Part shown: one piece after another, positions 44,579 to 56,493 of the stretch | Numbering within the stretch: the first letter of the stretch is position 1 | Layout of the letters: every line of letters starts with the position of its first letter | DNA from: Ceratorhiza oryzae-sativae | Taxonomy: Eukaryota > Basidiomycota > Agaricomycetes > Cantharellales > Ceratobasidiaceae | DNA length: 64,000 nt | NCBI GenBank assembly: GCA_030998015.1 | Contig: JARWMV010000007.1 | Span: forward strand, 310,001-374,000 | Reading direction: 5' to 3' | Position numbers and translations under genes: made by a program | The notes under the pieces: generated by a model | What the model saw: the letters and a program-made list of their open reading frames with translations, nothing else | Told to the model about the DNA's origin: nothing | The model's database searches: none

Positions 44579-45885
44579 TCATATTTTACGTGCGCAAACG
44601 GCATGAAATCGAATTACCCCGTTGTTCATAGGATCTCGTATCTCTTTTCGTGTATCTTCAATCCAGTCGTCAAATTCTGTATCGGAGATACCGGATGACA
44701 AAAACAACGGTCGGGCATTGTTCGTAAATTCGCAAAAGGTCATCGCCGAAAGCATCCCAATCTCTTGGTAGCGTGGGTCTGGATGCCACAGTCCGTTTAA
44801 CGGTACTTCCCAGACACGGTGCCCGATATTGCAAAAGCCAGACCCCCCATGAGTAGCCCACATTGGATGGTCTGGGCTTAACCAATCTTCAATTTCTTGG
44901 CAAGATTCCGCCAACACACCCCTACTTGACAAGGACGCACGGTAATGTTCGAAGAAAGCTGCTGAGCGGCTGGCTGGACCGACCAAAGCCGGCACGATTT
45001 CATCAGGGGCAGTAATCCGTGGATCCAATTCCCCAAAGATCAGGATACCACCTGGGCGCAGGACACGATGCATATCTCTTAATAGAATACGCCAGTCTTT
45101 GACCTGTGAAATGGTAATGAACGTACGGTGAATTTGGATGGGATATAGGCTGAGGCGGGTATATTGCCACCCACCATGTTGATTGTGTGACGTGCATGCA
45201 CAATATCAAATGTGTTGTCAGACTCCATTATGCCGGCGTGAATGTCGTACACCTCATGATGTAAGTTCGCGCGTGGGCGGTGAGGAATGGTAGGTGCAAC
45301 ATCAACGGTCGTGACCTCGACATGAGGGAACTTGATGGCGACTTCATCTGCCCTATTCCGGTCAATGCGGTTAGCCTAATGGTTCCGAGGAGACCGGAGT
45401 AGAAGCATGGAGTTTGGTGAAACGCCTGTCCCTCGGAATACTTACCAGAGCCCAGCCTGCGTTCTGACATCCAATACTCTTTTCCGCCTGCCATCCGGAC
45501 TTGGTACCAAGTGGGCTGAGATGATGTTGTCTAGAGCGTCGCCGATGACCAGATTGATAGCAGCATATTGTATTTGCAGACGGTGAATCTCCGAAGCGTC
45601 TGTTGGCAGTGCCATGGGAAGTTCCTCGTAAACAGGAAACGACCGCCCGTATTCGACCCGAAAGAAATCTTGTGGACCATGTCAGAGGGATATGTGTCTC
45701 GCTGGTCTGAGTAGCATGCCTTCAACTTGGTTTGATTGAATCGTCTCCACGGTGGCAATTGTGGAATCCGTATCGCTCAGGTCGAGATAGCCCACGGGAT
45801 AGGGGTCCTTTGCTGAGACCCCAGGCTCGACATACCACACATCCCCCTCAGTAACCTCATCCCACATGTGAGTAGCATGCGCCAT
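44579..45885 (-). CDS. LaeA-like SAM-dependent methyltransferase, apparent 1-nt frameshift
   Basis: Exons 45796-45885, 45446-45719, 45175-45352 and 44579-45103. The class-I methyltransferase core reads RVLDVRTQAGLW (motif I position), ADEVAIKFPHVEVTTVDVAP, FDIVHARHTINM and DWRILLRDMHRVLRPGGILIF. The C-terminus contains HPMWATHGGSGFCNIGHRVWE. The family methylates small molecules or proteins, and LaeA members regulate secondary metabolism; the substrate here is unknown. In exon 2 the frame ending VHKISF (45660) and the frame starting VEYGRSFPVYEELP are one base out of phase, so one base appears missing at 45659-45660. The glycines of the usual motif I (GxGxG) are only partly present. Confidence 0.72.
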
Positions 45886-47633
45886 GTCAGTTTATGCAGC
45901 TCAGTGAGCAATAGCAAAGCTCGGCTGCCGAATCAAGGGGCTGGCGGGTTGTGCGCAAGAATCGGGGGGGGGGAGAATATGGGCGATCTGTTAGGCCATG
46001 GCTGGGTTTTGTAGCCAGCGCTCGATTCATGACGATGGACAAGTCAAACAGAGATTGGATCAGCGCAACCAGGCTCGGGTTGAAATTGCAATCACAAGCC
46101 ATAAGCGTGTTTGTTTGCATTTTGATCCGACGGTGTGTGTGTATTTGCGAATTGTGGAGGCCGTGACATTTGACTCAGTCGGGATGACCGGGAAGCTGCC
46201 TCTCAGAGGGCAGAATTCCGATATCGAGGATGACTTCCCGTTGATCGACCGATCCTGCTTACCCAACCAGCTGGCAAACGCCCCAACAGACTCTTCTTAG
46301 CCTGGGGTTTATGATGGCCCCTAGACATCGGGTTGCATTCGCGCCGGGGCAGCCTCGGAACTGCGGAATCCTCGACGCAGACTGGCGCTTTTTTTTTTTT
46401 TTTTTTTTCTTGGCTTTCTATTGACATGACGGGGCGGTACTCCCACCCGCAATCCTTCGGACACCCTCCTATCTCGGCTGATGTATTCTATTGAAGGATC
46501 CAAGAGGTGAGAACGTTATCTCCAGACGATCGACTCCATCGAGGAGGACGTTCTATTAACATGGTCCGCTCCAATGTTCTTGCAATGGGGTTCTCCTAAG
46601 AATGGACTCTGGCTGGCCGCCGCCGATTCCGGGAGGCAAGCTTTCGCATATTTTCAATGGATGGCGAGCAGCCACCCACAGGAACAATACAATCCGAAAT
46701 CACGAGGAGGGAAAGAACTGCCCATGATGCAATCGCAGATGCGTCGTTCTCTTGTCACATTTTTGACATTTGGTGCGACCCGGTCTGGCCCGGTTCAGCT
46801 TCTGAAAACCACAACAAGTAGAGCCGGCTAATGACTAGCTGATACTAAGCTTTCCGAGCAATAGTTGAATCCCTTTGCAGGTAGGAGTCGTGACAAGAGA
46901 TTCGGGTACGCATACAGAGACCTCACCCAGACCACACTACTCACAGCTTTTCCTAACCTATATGCGGCTAACAACAGGGTAGAGTCTCGTGAATGTTTCG
47001 TATAAGCGGTTATCCGAGATCATCATCACTACTTGCAAATATGTCTCCAGATAGTTCTTAGTGCGATAGTGTGTATCATGGCAACTGCCTCAGATGTCAG
47101 AACACCGGTGGCTCTATCTCGTCACCGAACCAAGCTCGGCTTTGACAAGACGGCCAAGCGGGCCCCACAGGATTGTTGCACCTCCCTAAACAAAACTAAT
47201 ACAAAATTCGTACGAATCATCATCGGTCATGTCGGACGTCGAGTGTGGAAGCCGACCATCGCGGAGATAGACGTAGTAGCTTGACAGCCAGAACAACGGA
47301 TGTCGACCGATGGCATTGGAAGTTGAACACCCCGAAAGGCTAGCAGTCGCGGGTGTTGAGATAGTCTCGTTCGATTGTTGCTTGCACTCTAGAACCTCAA
47401 CCCTGGGTTCACAGGGACAAGAACCATGCCTTGTAAGTGACTAATTGCACCTGCTTATATCCAGGCAAGGCGCCACAACTGTCGATACCGAACATCGTAC
47501 AACATATCCCTAGATGCGCGCGGATAAACCGTCATCATTTTAGGCTAAACCCGCGGGTTCTCGTCCCACGCATCCCCACAACCGACAAAGCAAAAGCGGG
47601 TAGCACAAAGATGATGATTTACATCAACCAAGC
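45886..47633. other. 1.7-kb stretch without a gene
   Basis: A T-tract of about 20 lies at 46389-46408, and short G- and C-tracts occur. Open frames lack support. The right end borders the 3' end of the Spo7-like gene. Confidence 0.45.
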
Positions 47634-48875
47634 TCATGGGTTTGACAGTGAGTCCTGGCGCTGTAACAAGAACGAAAAACTTTCGGTCCGACTGCGCGCC
47701 AGCTCTGGCAGATCCTCGTCTCCTCTTTCTCCAGACGGGCTAGTGGGAAACATGACCTCTGGAGCGACACCTGTCTCGGGCACGGTCGATAATCGCGGTG
47801 TTGACCGGCCCGGATCCCCTAGTGCAAGAGGGGAGCTTGGAAGCTCGGGAGTCCGGGTCCGATTACGGCGTACGCCCCCAGCGGGGGAAGACCTGCGAGA
47901 CGGTGGACGAGAGGAGACAGGCGTGGGAGTGCCCCGACCTCCGTCTTTTCCAATCGAGCCCGCTGCGCTAGGTTTGGCGCCCAGGAGCCACCCAAAACTG
48001 AACCACTTTCGTCTGGTCGCAGCAAGGTGCTCTTCTCGCTTTCGTTCCCACACCGCCCTGTAGCGCTCGTATGCTTCTCTAAATGAACGGTCGACGCGTG
48101 AGCTAAAGATGAGTTCGCCCCGAGGGTTTGTTGTGGGTGGTATCGGGTTGAGCTGAGCCTTTTTGCGGAGTGGGTGGGCGGCCGTTGGCGAAGGCGGGGA
48201 GGGAGAGGGCGTAGGCCGCGGGAAAAGGTATTTTAGAGGTACGGGCGGCCCTTTTGGTTGTGTCCGAACGTTGAGGTGTATATTGAAAGACCTCAAGGCT
48301 CTGTTTGCTTGAGGAACGTATCTGGATTGAGGGTTCGAGCTACATCGTTGACGCAGCAGTGCTGAGCTGGACTCACCGGTTCGCATACGAAATCCTTTCC
48401 GAGTATAGCCCACTGGCAAAGAACAATACAAGAGTCGTGACAGCCACAAGCCATACGCCAGGAGTCACATATGGATGAGGCACGACCGGGGTCGAAATAT
48501 GAGGGATAGCCCAGTCTGGGTGGTCATACCACCATTTTAGGAAGGGGATCCGGATTTTTTCGTCCAAGTACGGCGTAAGAAGATTGACAGGAAACATCAA
48601 GAAGGATGTATCCAAGAGTACATCAGATGTAAGAAACACGATCACGACAATGAGTTGAGTGAGGATTACTATGCTCTCGCGGTCAATTATCAGTGTGTAG
48701 TCTGCAGCAATATACGACTGGGCTCACGCTGATATTTCCGTTTTCGCTTCTTCAGCTTGGCAGCATTGATTTTAAGTCGTTCCTCGAAGTGAAGCAAGTC
48801 TTTAAACGTGGATGAATCGTTTGGAGGTTGGAATCCGCCGCGGTTGTGGGGTGGTGGGGTGGAGCGTGGGGGCAT
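47634..48875 (-). CDS. Spo7-like regulatory subunit of the Nem1-Spo7 lipin phosphatase
   Basis: Three exons (48728-48875, 48377-48668, 47634-48339); introns 48669-48727 and 48340-48376, the latter only 37 nt. The N-terminal cytosolic helix TFKDLLHFEERLKINAAKLK with KKRKRKYQ leads straight into a first membrane segment (ILTQLIVVIVFLTSDVLL). A second follows after a loop (PGVWLVAVTTLVLFFASGLY). The C-terminal half is a long basic Ser/Pro-rich tail with SRPPSRRSSP-type phosphosites. Spo7 with Nem1 dephosphorylates the lipin Pah1 at the ER/nuclear membrane and so controls phospholipid versus storage-lipid synthesis. The helix and two-segment pattern fits; the long tail exceeds the yeast protein. 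Confidence 0.75.
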
Positions 48876-49890
48876 ACGACCGAGGTGAACTGTGGGAGAA
48901 GAGAGCGAGTCTAAGCGTAGACATTTAGGTTATGTCGTGTCTCTGAAACCGATATCCATACCAAGGCTTGTCTTGTTCCGAGGCGAGTCCTATATCCGCC
49001 CGGTGCTATACACGTCGTAAGCCCACCTAGCCAGGAGGAAGTGGGATATAGAGCCTGCAGCACGATACATAATGCTTAATGTTAACACAAGGATATATAG
49101 ACAAGACACAAGTCTGATTGCTATAAACTAACTTGGTACGCACACGTTGAGGAGCTCTGTTGGCGCTTCACGCAGGTCATGGTCATGACATAAGCCGGAT
49201 CCTGACGGCGCTTGTTCACCTCCCACCACCACCAACTATATTGGTTTACGGGCTTTACGGATCGCTTGTTCTGGAAGAAGCAATAAGCGTGTCAGTGTAG
49301 GTGAATTCCAAGAATCTAATTCTTAAACGATCGGAGCTCGGCCCCTCGCCAAGAGCCACTAATCGTGGACATGCGGAAAAGCTACCTGGATTGCGAGCCA
49401 TTTTCTCAGGTACCCTCTGTCCAAGAACTCCCCCACAAGGTCTGTGACGTATTATCTGAGCATCCGAACCACATATCATGGGTTCGCCCAATCCTCGCTG
49501 ATGCCGTCGGCGGCGAGATGGCGTGATGGATCACTATCGAAGTACAGCACGGATGACCAATGACTCAATTTGGGGTATATGCCCCTTATCACATCAGTCT
49601 TGTTCATCCAAGCGTTACCTGTCTAGAGCTAGCCTCGGGTCTAACTGACAAAAATGGCCATCCACCCGTTCAGGCTTGGCAAACTCGTGATCGTTCGGCG
49701 AGACGTCGGCCAATCTCATCAGCCTGGGCGTGGTTAACACCGCTGGTTTTGTCAACACCCATCGCTTCGAGAGCCAAGCGAACCGGCATGCACACTTCTG
49801 TCTGGATGATATAAAGTGACAGGTTCCTCGCGAAGGGGTCGGTTCTTTAGTTCCCCACCTGTTCCCCACACCTCGTCCCCATCTCGAACC
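48876..49890. other. Divergent intergenic region, Spo7-like gene and sugar transporter
   Basis: 1 kb between two start codons, carrying both promoters. No other feature is supported. Confidence 0.4.
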
Positions 49891-52011
49891 ATGGCTGGCG
49901 GCGGAATGCACGGAGGCGGGGCCGCCTCAGACCCTGTGGTAACCCGCTACGTTCAACAAGACAAGGTTCCTTGGTATAAAAAACCTAATTTGCGGGTGTT
50001 GTACCTCCTTTTGTTGCCAACATGTATGGGTGTGGAAATGACTAGCGGGTGAGAAAACATTCCTAAGACTTGCACAGAAGCTCACTGAAACTCGATACTT
50101 CTTATCTAGTTTCGACTCTAGTATGATGAACGGTCTCCAAGGAGTCGCGTACTGGGACAATTGTGAGCGTTTGCCTTTCTTCCGATCTATGCCGGCATCT
50201 TAATTTGCTACCAGTCTTCGGAAAGCCGAGAGGCAACTTGCTCGGTATTATGTCCTCTATGTACTCGCTCGGGGCCATATGCGCCCTGCCCTTCGTGCCG
50301 TTCATCAACGACCGTTTTGGCCGTCGCTTTGCCGTTTTCTTTGGTAGCGTTCTCATGATTATTGGTGCCGCCCTCCAAGCCTCCTCAATCAACTGTGAGT
50401 CAGCCTCCCATTATTACATCATGACTCATACTTATCAAATTAACCGATCTCCAGTCCCGATGTTTGTCATGGCTCGGTGGGTCCTTGGACTCGGTATCCC
50501 GTTTGCGATTATCGCTGCGTCCACTCTTATCGGCGAGCTGTCGTATCCCAAAGAACGGCCAGTCATGACGTCGTTGTTCAATGCCTCCTACTTCCCTGGC
50601 GCTATCATTGCGGCTGGTGTCACACTCGGCACGTTTGACATGAAGAGCAACTGGAGTTGGAGGATTCCGAGTTTGTTGCAAGCCGTTCCTAGCTTGATTC
50701 AAATTTCGTTTATCTTTTTCATTCCCGAGTCGCCTCGGTGAGTGCACGCTCGAATTACACTACTCGGTCAATCTTCCTAACTTTTTATAGATGGCTCATT
50801 TCCAAGGGTCGCCGCGATGACGCATTCGAAATCCTAGTCAAATACCACGCCGAGGGTGATCGTGACTCTGAATTCGTCAAGGCAGAGTTTGCCCAAATTG
50901 AATCAACGCTCCAAACTGAAATGGAAAATTCCAAGCGAGGATGGAAGGAGCTGTTTGCTACTCCTGGAATGCGTCGCCGTGTTATCATCGCATCCTTCCT
51001 GGGACTGTTTACACAGTGGAGTGGTAACGGCATGATCTCGTGAGTGAAGTTATTACGTGGGTCAAGCGTGTGTATTCATTCAAGGGCTAGGTACTACTTG
51101 AAGCGCATCCTCGAAGGTGTTGGTATCACGAACAACCGAACTGTCAACCAGATCAACTTGTCCAACACTTGCTGGGGTTTCGTCAATGCTAGTAAGCATA
51201 TTTAGGCTCTGACCCTATGTGCTCCCGTCTAATTGTCATTCTCGACTAGCTTTCTGGGCTCTGTCTGTCTACAAATTCAAACGCAGGCCCATGTACCTCG
51301 CTTGCACAATATGCCTCTTGTCTGTCTACGTCGGGTGGACAACTTCTGCGGCGCTCTTCACCACCCGAGGAGACAAGGCGGCATCCCATGCTGTTTTGGC
51401 AATGATCTTTTTGTATTCGCCCGCATACAACATGGGATATAACGCTCTGACATACAGTGAGTCTGGGTTCAGCACTTGCGGCTTTTGATGCAGAGGCTGA
51501 TCGGAACGACAGCCTTCTTGGTCGAACTGTTCCCGTTCACCGTCCGATCCAAGGGTATTACGATCTTCCAGTGGTGGGGACGCGCGGCTGGATTCTTCAA
51601 CCAATATGTCAACCCTATTGGTATCGCAAACGCTGGCTGGAAGTACTATATCAGCTACTGGTGAGTGTTCTAACTGACCTCTTTGTGCGCCGCTAACTAT
51701 CTGCTATTAGTGTTTGGCTCTTGTTCGAGGTCTGCTTTGTCTACTTCATGTTCCCCGAGACTTCTGGCCGCACGCTCGAGGAATTGGCCTTCTGTAAGTC
51801 TCTTGTCTCGAGTTCTTGCTCCTGCGTCATAATTCATGTATTTGTAATTTCAGTGTTCGAACCCGAAGAGGTCAAACGTAGACAACAGCAACATGCCGAG
51901 GAAGTTTTGCACGGTGGTGTGCCAGGCGAAGCCGTGGGCAGCCCGAGGTCGCCTTCGGTCGATAAGGAAAAGATTCATGAGGTCGAGCAGCTCGAGAATA
52001 GGCATGCATGA
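49891..52011 (+). CDS. MFS sugar transporter (lactose/hexose permease type)
   Basis: Ten exons; introns 50049-50109, 50163-50214, 50395-50454, 50738-50790, 51040-51090, 51192-51249, 51457-51512, 51661-51710 and 51794-51853, with the frame kept at every junction. The protein begins MAGGGMHGGGAASDP. Marks of the sugar porter family: GFDSSMMNGLQ in helix 1, DRFGRRFAV after helix 2, GELSYPKERPVM, PESPRWLISKGRRDDA before the central loop, and ELFPFTVRSKG and PETSGRTLEEL near the end. About 12 membrane segments are expected. It imports a sugar across the plasma membrane; the exact sugar is not readable. The C-terminal tail is hydrophilic and acidic. Confidence 0.9.
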
Positions 52012-52242
52012 GTGCTTATTTGATATTTTTCATTATTTACTGTACTCTGTATACTTGTATCTTGGTTGCGTTTTGACGAATCCGAATGAGGTTCATGCGG
52101 ATGATTTTCCTTTTGCTTGAGCGCTTCTTGCCTGCCGGGCCGACGAACCGGATGGCTTGCGTTAGCATCCATGGATTTATAAAGTCCAAGACTTTAACTC
52201 TGCCACGACGAAGCTTGACTTGACCTCCCCTAGGATCACAAA

Positions 52243-53700
52243 ATGACCACCCTCACATCCGGGTCCACTCCCGAAGACGTTCTTCTAGTTGGGTTTGGCG
52301 CAGTCGGAGTAGTATGTAGGTTCGCTCCAAAGCCTCGTCAGGATGTCTTTTTTTCATGTGGCCTTCTCCTTAGATGCATTGATCCTGAGCAAGAATCCTT
52401 CGATTAGAGTCACGGCTATTGCTCGAGGAAACTACGAGAAGGTGTCCAGTGGGTGAATTTTGCTAGACATTTGGTCCAACTTGGCTCAGCCCTCCCGGTT
52501 TTGCAGCAAAAGGGATTGACATTAGGAGCAAGAAGCATGGTGATATTCCAGGTTGGAAACCAGACAGGGGTAAGCTGATACAAAGCAAATTTGTAACGAG
52601 AGACTGAATGTTGGCTAGTGGTGAAGAACATCCAAGAGGCAGCCGACCGGGAGTATAAATACGTCCTTGTCACTACCAAAGCTTTGCCCGATATCAGCCC
52701 TACTCACCAAATAATTTCTCCTCTTCTCACCTCCGAATATGCGACTAAATACCCTGCTCCCACGTTTGCGATTCTCCAAAACGGCCTGGGAGTGGAGAGG
52801 GATTTGTATTCTGCGGTCCAAACTGCCTGGCCAGATAGCGAACCTCGGATCTTGAGTGCAGCGGTGTATGTCCAGGCAAACTTGGTAGGAGGAAGAGATG
52901 TTGTTGAGCAAGGGCCCTTTGTAAGTGATCGGAAGCGATGTTAGGATTTGTTTAATCTAATTACAATCATAGGACCGCCTTGTATGCGGGGTGTATCGAG
53001 CAAAACTCGAAATCACCGACGACCCGAAAAATACCCCCGAGGAGGCCGAGCTATTGGAGTCATTTGCCCAATTGATTCGTGCAGGAAATGGGGATATTGA
53101 GATAGTCCCAGACATACAAAGAAAGAAATTTGCGAAAAACTTGTGGTGAGTTTTGACTCTTCCCCCAAATTAAACGACCTTAACGTTTGCTTCTCACAGG
53201 AATCTCTCTTTCGCTGCTTTTGCAACACTTATTCGACTGCCGTGCCCGTCGTTCTTTTGGGAAGAGACACAAGCAAAGATACGACCTACATTGACCAAGA
53301 TACTTCAAGGTATGTGTTTCTGAGCTCAATTATATTGCTCGCTAATTCGCTGGTCAGAGGCAGTTTCGGTCGCGAGAGCTCTAGGATATTCAGAAGTAGC
53401 TGTCCCATCCTCGTTGATTGAACAAACCATCGAGGGTACTGGCGAACTGCACCGTCCTGGCAAGCCAAGCACCCACAAACCGAGCATGCTTGTTGATATG
53501 GAGACAAAACGGCCGCTGGAGATTGAAGCGATTATTGGGGAAGTTGTAAGAAGTGGACGAGAGCATAGCCTTGACATTCCTGCGAGTGACATAGTAGTTT
53601 GCTTATTGAATCCGTCGTTGACATGCTTCTTTAGATCCTTGAAACTGTATATGCGTTGCTTCAAGTGGTTCAGGCGGGCTTGGAACGAGGTGTATACTAA
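52243..53700 (+). CDS. 2-dehydropantoate 2-reductase (ketopantoate reductase, ApbA/PanE family)
   Basis: Eight exons; introns 52316-52373, 52449-52512, 52570-52618, 52921-52972, 53146-53199, 53310-53357 and 53594-53634. The N-terminal NADPH motif is LLVGFGAVGVVYALIL. The domain continues with YVLVTTKALPD and AILQNGLGVERDL. The C-terminal half carries KFAKNLWNLSFAAFATLIR (the catalytic Lys helix) and KPSMLVDMETKRPLEIEAIIGE. The family reduces ketopantoate to pantoate for coenzyme A, but fungi also have relatives of unknown substrate, so the pathway role is probable and not certain. The first intron falls just after the GxGxxG motif. A last short exon ends VQAGLERGVY. Confidence 0.87.
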
Positions 53701-53928
53701 TCAAGACCAATATGAAGATTTTGAACAATAGTTTTGGGACTCAAAGGTATCTGAGTTATGGGTCAAACTGCTGTGTTGGGTCTGGGAATACCCACATATG
53801 AGCCCATTATACCGCAGAAAGTTCAGGTTATACATCGAGGCTTTGTATTGTATTGGAAACAATGGCAACAGAACAGAAGTTTACAGCGTGCCACAGGGCA
53901 CGTAGATAACAAGGAACTGCAAGTTGTG

Positions 53929-56413
53929 TTAGATCACAGATACGGGTCTACAAACAAGTGGCATTTGATTTCCATCCTGGAGGCGAGAGGCTACCAGTGG
54001 GCGAGCCGACAACCTGAAATCATTCGTGAGCCAGCGCGTACGAAAATAAGCTAGTGAACACACACGATTTGGTCTGGATCTCGATGTTGGGGTCGATGTC
54101 AAATTCGATGGCACGAACAAGCGTGTAGAGAAGTGATTTAATTCTGTAAGGGACATTATTGAAATAGTTTTTATGGTTATCGGTTTTTAAAAATTACTCA
54201 CTCGAGTACCGCGAACCGGAAGCCAATGCATGATTGGCTCCCGTGAGAAAATCTGGGAGCAGCGGGTAAGCCACAGAGAGTGAAGTGTGGATGGAACTTA
54301 CGTCATCAAATTCCCCCAAACTCCAGGCATTTCCTTCGCGGCCCCACAGAGGTCTTCCCACCGCTCAGGACTGACCAAAATCCGGTGTTAGAAAAAGACA
54401 CATCGAAATTACTACTGTGAATCGTACCGGAATTCCATTGCATCCTCTCCCCACACGTTTTTATCACGGTTCAACGCTAGTACGGGAATTAGGATACCAT
54501 CTCCTTTCTGAAGCCTAAATAGAGAGGAAACTGAATTTCAATGAGTCCGTATTTAAATAGAATACCACTCACGCAATGAAGTTCTTCTCGGTGCCTCCTC
54601 GGTCTTTATATGTATGCGATGTCGGGATACGGATTTCATGAGTAGCCTCTCGAAGTGTGCCAGGCACAGCAGGATAGAGGCGTAAACACTCGCGTACAAA
54701 GTTATCGAGGTATGGTAGCTTCTCTAAATCAGCTATATTAGGTTCGTCACCCAACTCAAACTCTGACAGCTCTTGTCGTAGTTTCTGTTGGGTACTTGGA
54801 TGCTTTGCCAGCGCATATAGAGCCCAAGTTGTCGATGTACTTGTTGTCTCATGCCCGGCAACCAGGAATGTCGAAATTTCTGCAATATGGTCTCACATAG
54901 ACCCCAACAGACGAGGCTTTAGACTTACGACCGAGTATCTCATCGTCTGTCATTCGCTGTCCGTCGATTTCGTTCGCCATATTGGATTTGATGAGTAACG
55001 TAAGCAAGTCCCGGCCTTGGGTGGTCGATCCGGTTTTGAGATCTTGGGATAGCGAAGCCTTCTTATCGGCAATTAACCTTTCTCCTATCCGGCGCATGCT
55101 AAAAGCCGCACGTTGAGTTCATCTTGATAAAGTCGATGGACAGTCACAAGCGACTCACGTGGCCGAAGCTTCCGCTTGTCCCCGACTGCGTTCGTCTAAC
55201 TATACCTCGGATGTTAAACTTACCAAGGTCACATATTCTATAATGAGGCTTACTGAAAAGATTCCGAATATCGGGAAGACGGTTTGTAAGACTGTCATCA
55301 CGCCGAGCCCCTGGGCTGACTGAAGTCCTTTCTTAAACGCAACAGACAGCTCGTCCTCGTCATCATTCTCGAGCGAGTTAAAGTGATAGTCAAATCCTTA
55401 TTGTTAACATGAGCCAAGTGGTCCGGACCCGGTCTGAATTTGACGTACCAGCAGCGCCGATTATATCCAGAGTTGTGCGACCAAGCCATGGTAGCACGTC
55501 GATCTCGGTTTTCCCTTCAGTGTTTTCCTTTATTATGTTCAACCATATGTCCTTGAGCTATTTCCTCATGTTAGTAGTTTGTTTATGACAGTTTAAAACT
55601 GATATAGTACTTCGTTCGATTTCCGCCAGAACACCGGGAGAAGCTCCCGTATTTGTAATGACCCAAATGCCGGATTCTATATACCCATCAACACAGGAAT
55701 GCCGGGAGTGATTGCTCTGAATGTTTTACCATGATACGACGCTGGGCGGAAGCAGAGTAAAGCAAAGATTTGACGTAATACGAAAGTAGACTCACTTGAC
55801 GCCTATGAGCCTCTCCTTCGGCAAAGAAAAGACCTACAAGAACGCGTCAAAACGCAATACTATATAGAGATATGTTTGCGCGCCTTGTCCAAGTAGACCA
55901 ATGATACCTTGACGCAAGTTTTTCGGCTTGACAAAAGAGTCTGGTTCGGTCAGAATGCTTCGTAGATGGTATTCAACATTCCGCTCAAACGTCTTGATGA
56001 TCTTTTTTAACTCACAAACTCAGGACTCTGATATCCAATGTAAACAGGCGGTATGACTGCAAACATTGAGCCGAGCACCGAGTCCACTTTTCCTACAGAC
56101 CTACCGACAAGATCCCGCGATAGGCAAAGGTTGAACCATAATCCTGAGCCCATTTTTCTTGAATTATCATGTTTGGATTGGAAAATATTTCTCTCATGTT
56201 GCCTAATAGCAGGCTGCTATTCTTAGGTCCAGGAAGGTGGCGAAGAGGCGAGAAGAGGCGTCGGAGAGGCATGTAAGACCATTTGGCCAATCTAACCAAG
56301 CATATCGCACCCAAGAGATAAACAAAACTGTAGACGTCGATAGGTTTGTATATACTCGGAGACATGGTGGCCGTACGTGGAGCAACCGTGAGGCTGATTG
56401 CGGCGTACGGCAT
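53929..56413 (-). CDS. Microsomal cytochrome P450, copy 1 of the tandem array
   Basis: Read from the minus strand through many short introns. An N-terminal anchor (VYLLGAICLVRLAKW) is followed by the hinge LFSPLRHLPGPKN. The I-helix oxygen-binding motif is AGHETTS, the K-helix is RECLRLYPAVPGTLRE (ExxR), the PERF-like motif is PERWED, and the heme loop is SHGSQSCIGFRFAVLE with the Cys ligand. The last exon ends QMPLVCRPVSVI before TAA at 53929-53931. The start could be 56413 or 56365; the first is used. One intron after LGQG has a GC donor (G|GCGCGC) at about 55875. All key motifs are present and no frame break was found. Substrate is unknown. The next copy ends only about 80 bp upstream. Confidence 0.85.
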
Positions 56414-56493
56414 TATATAAGGTAGGATGTGGCTATACAATCCTAAACCTGACGCTCGCATTGCGGCAGGTTGAATGGCCAGCCTGCATCTTC

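Noticed and set aside
46389..46408. T-tract as a possible retroposon poly(A) tail
   Set aside because: No target duplication or element body was found next to it.
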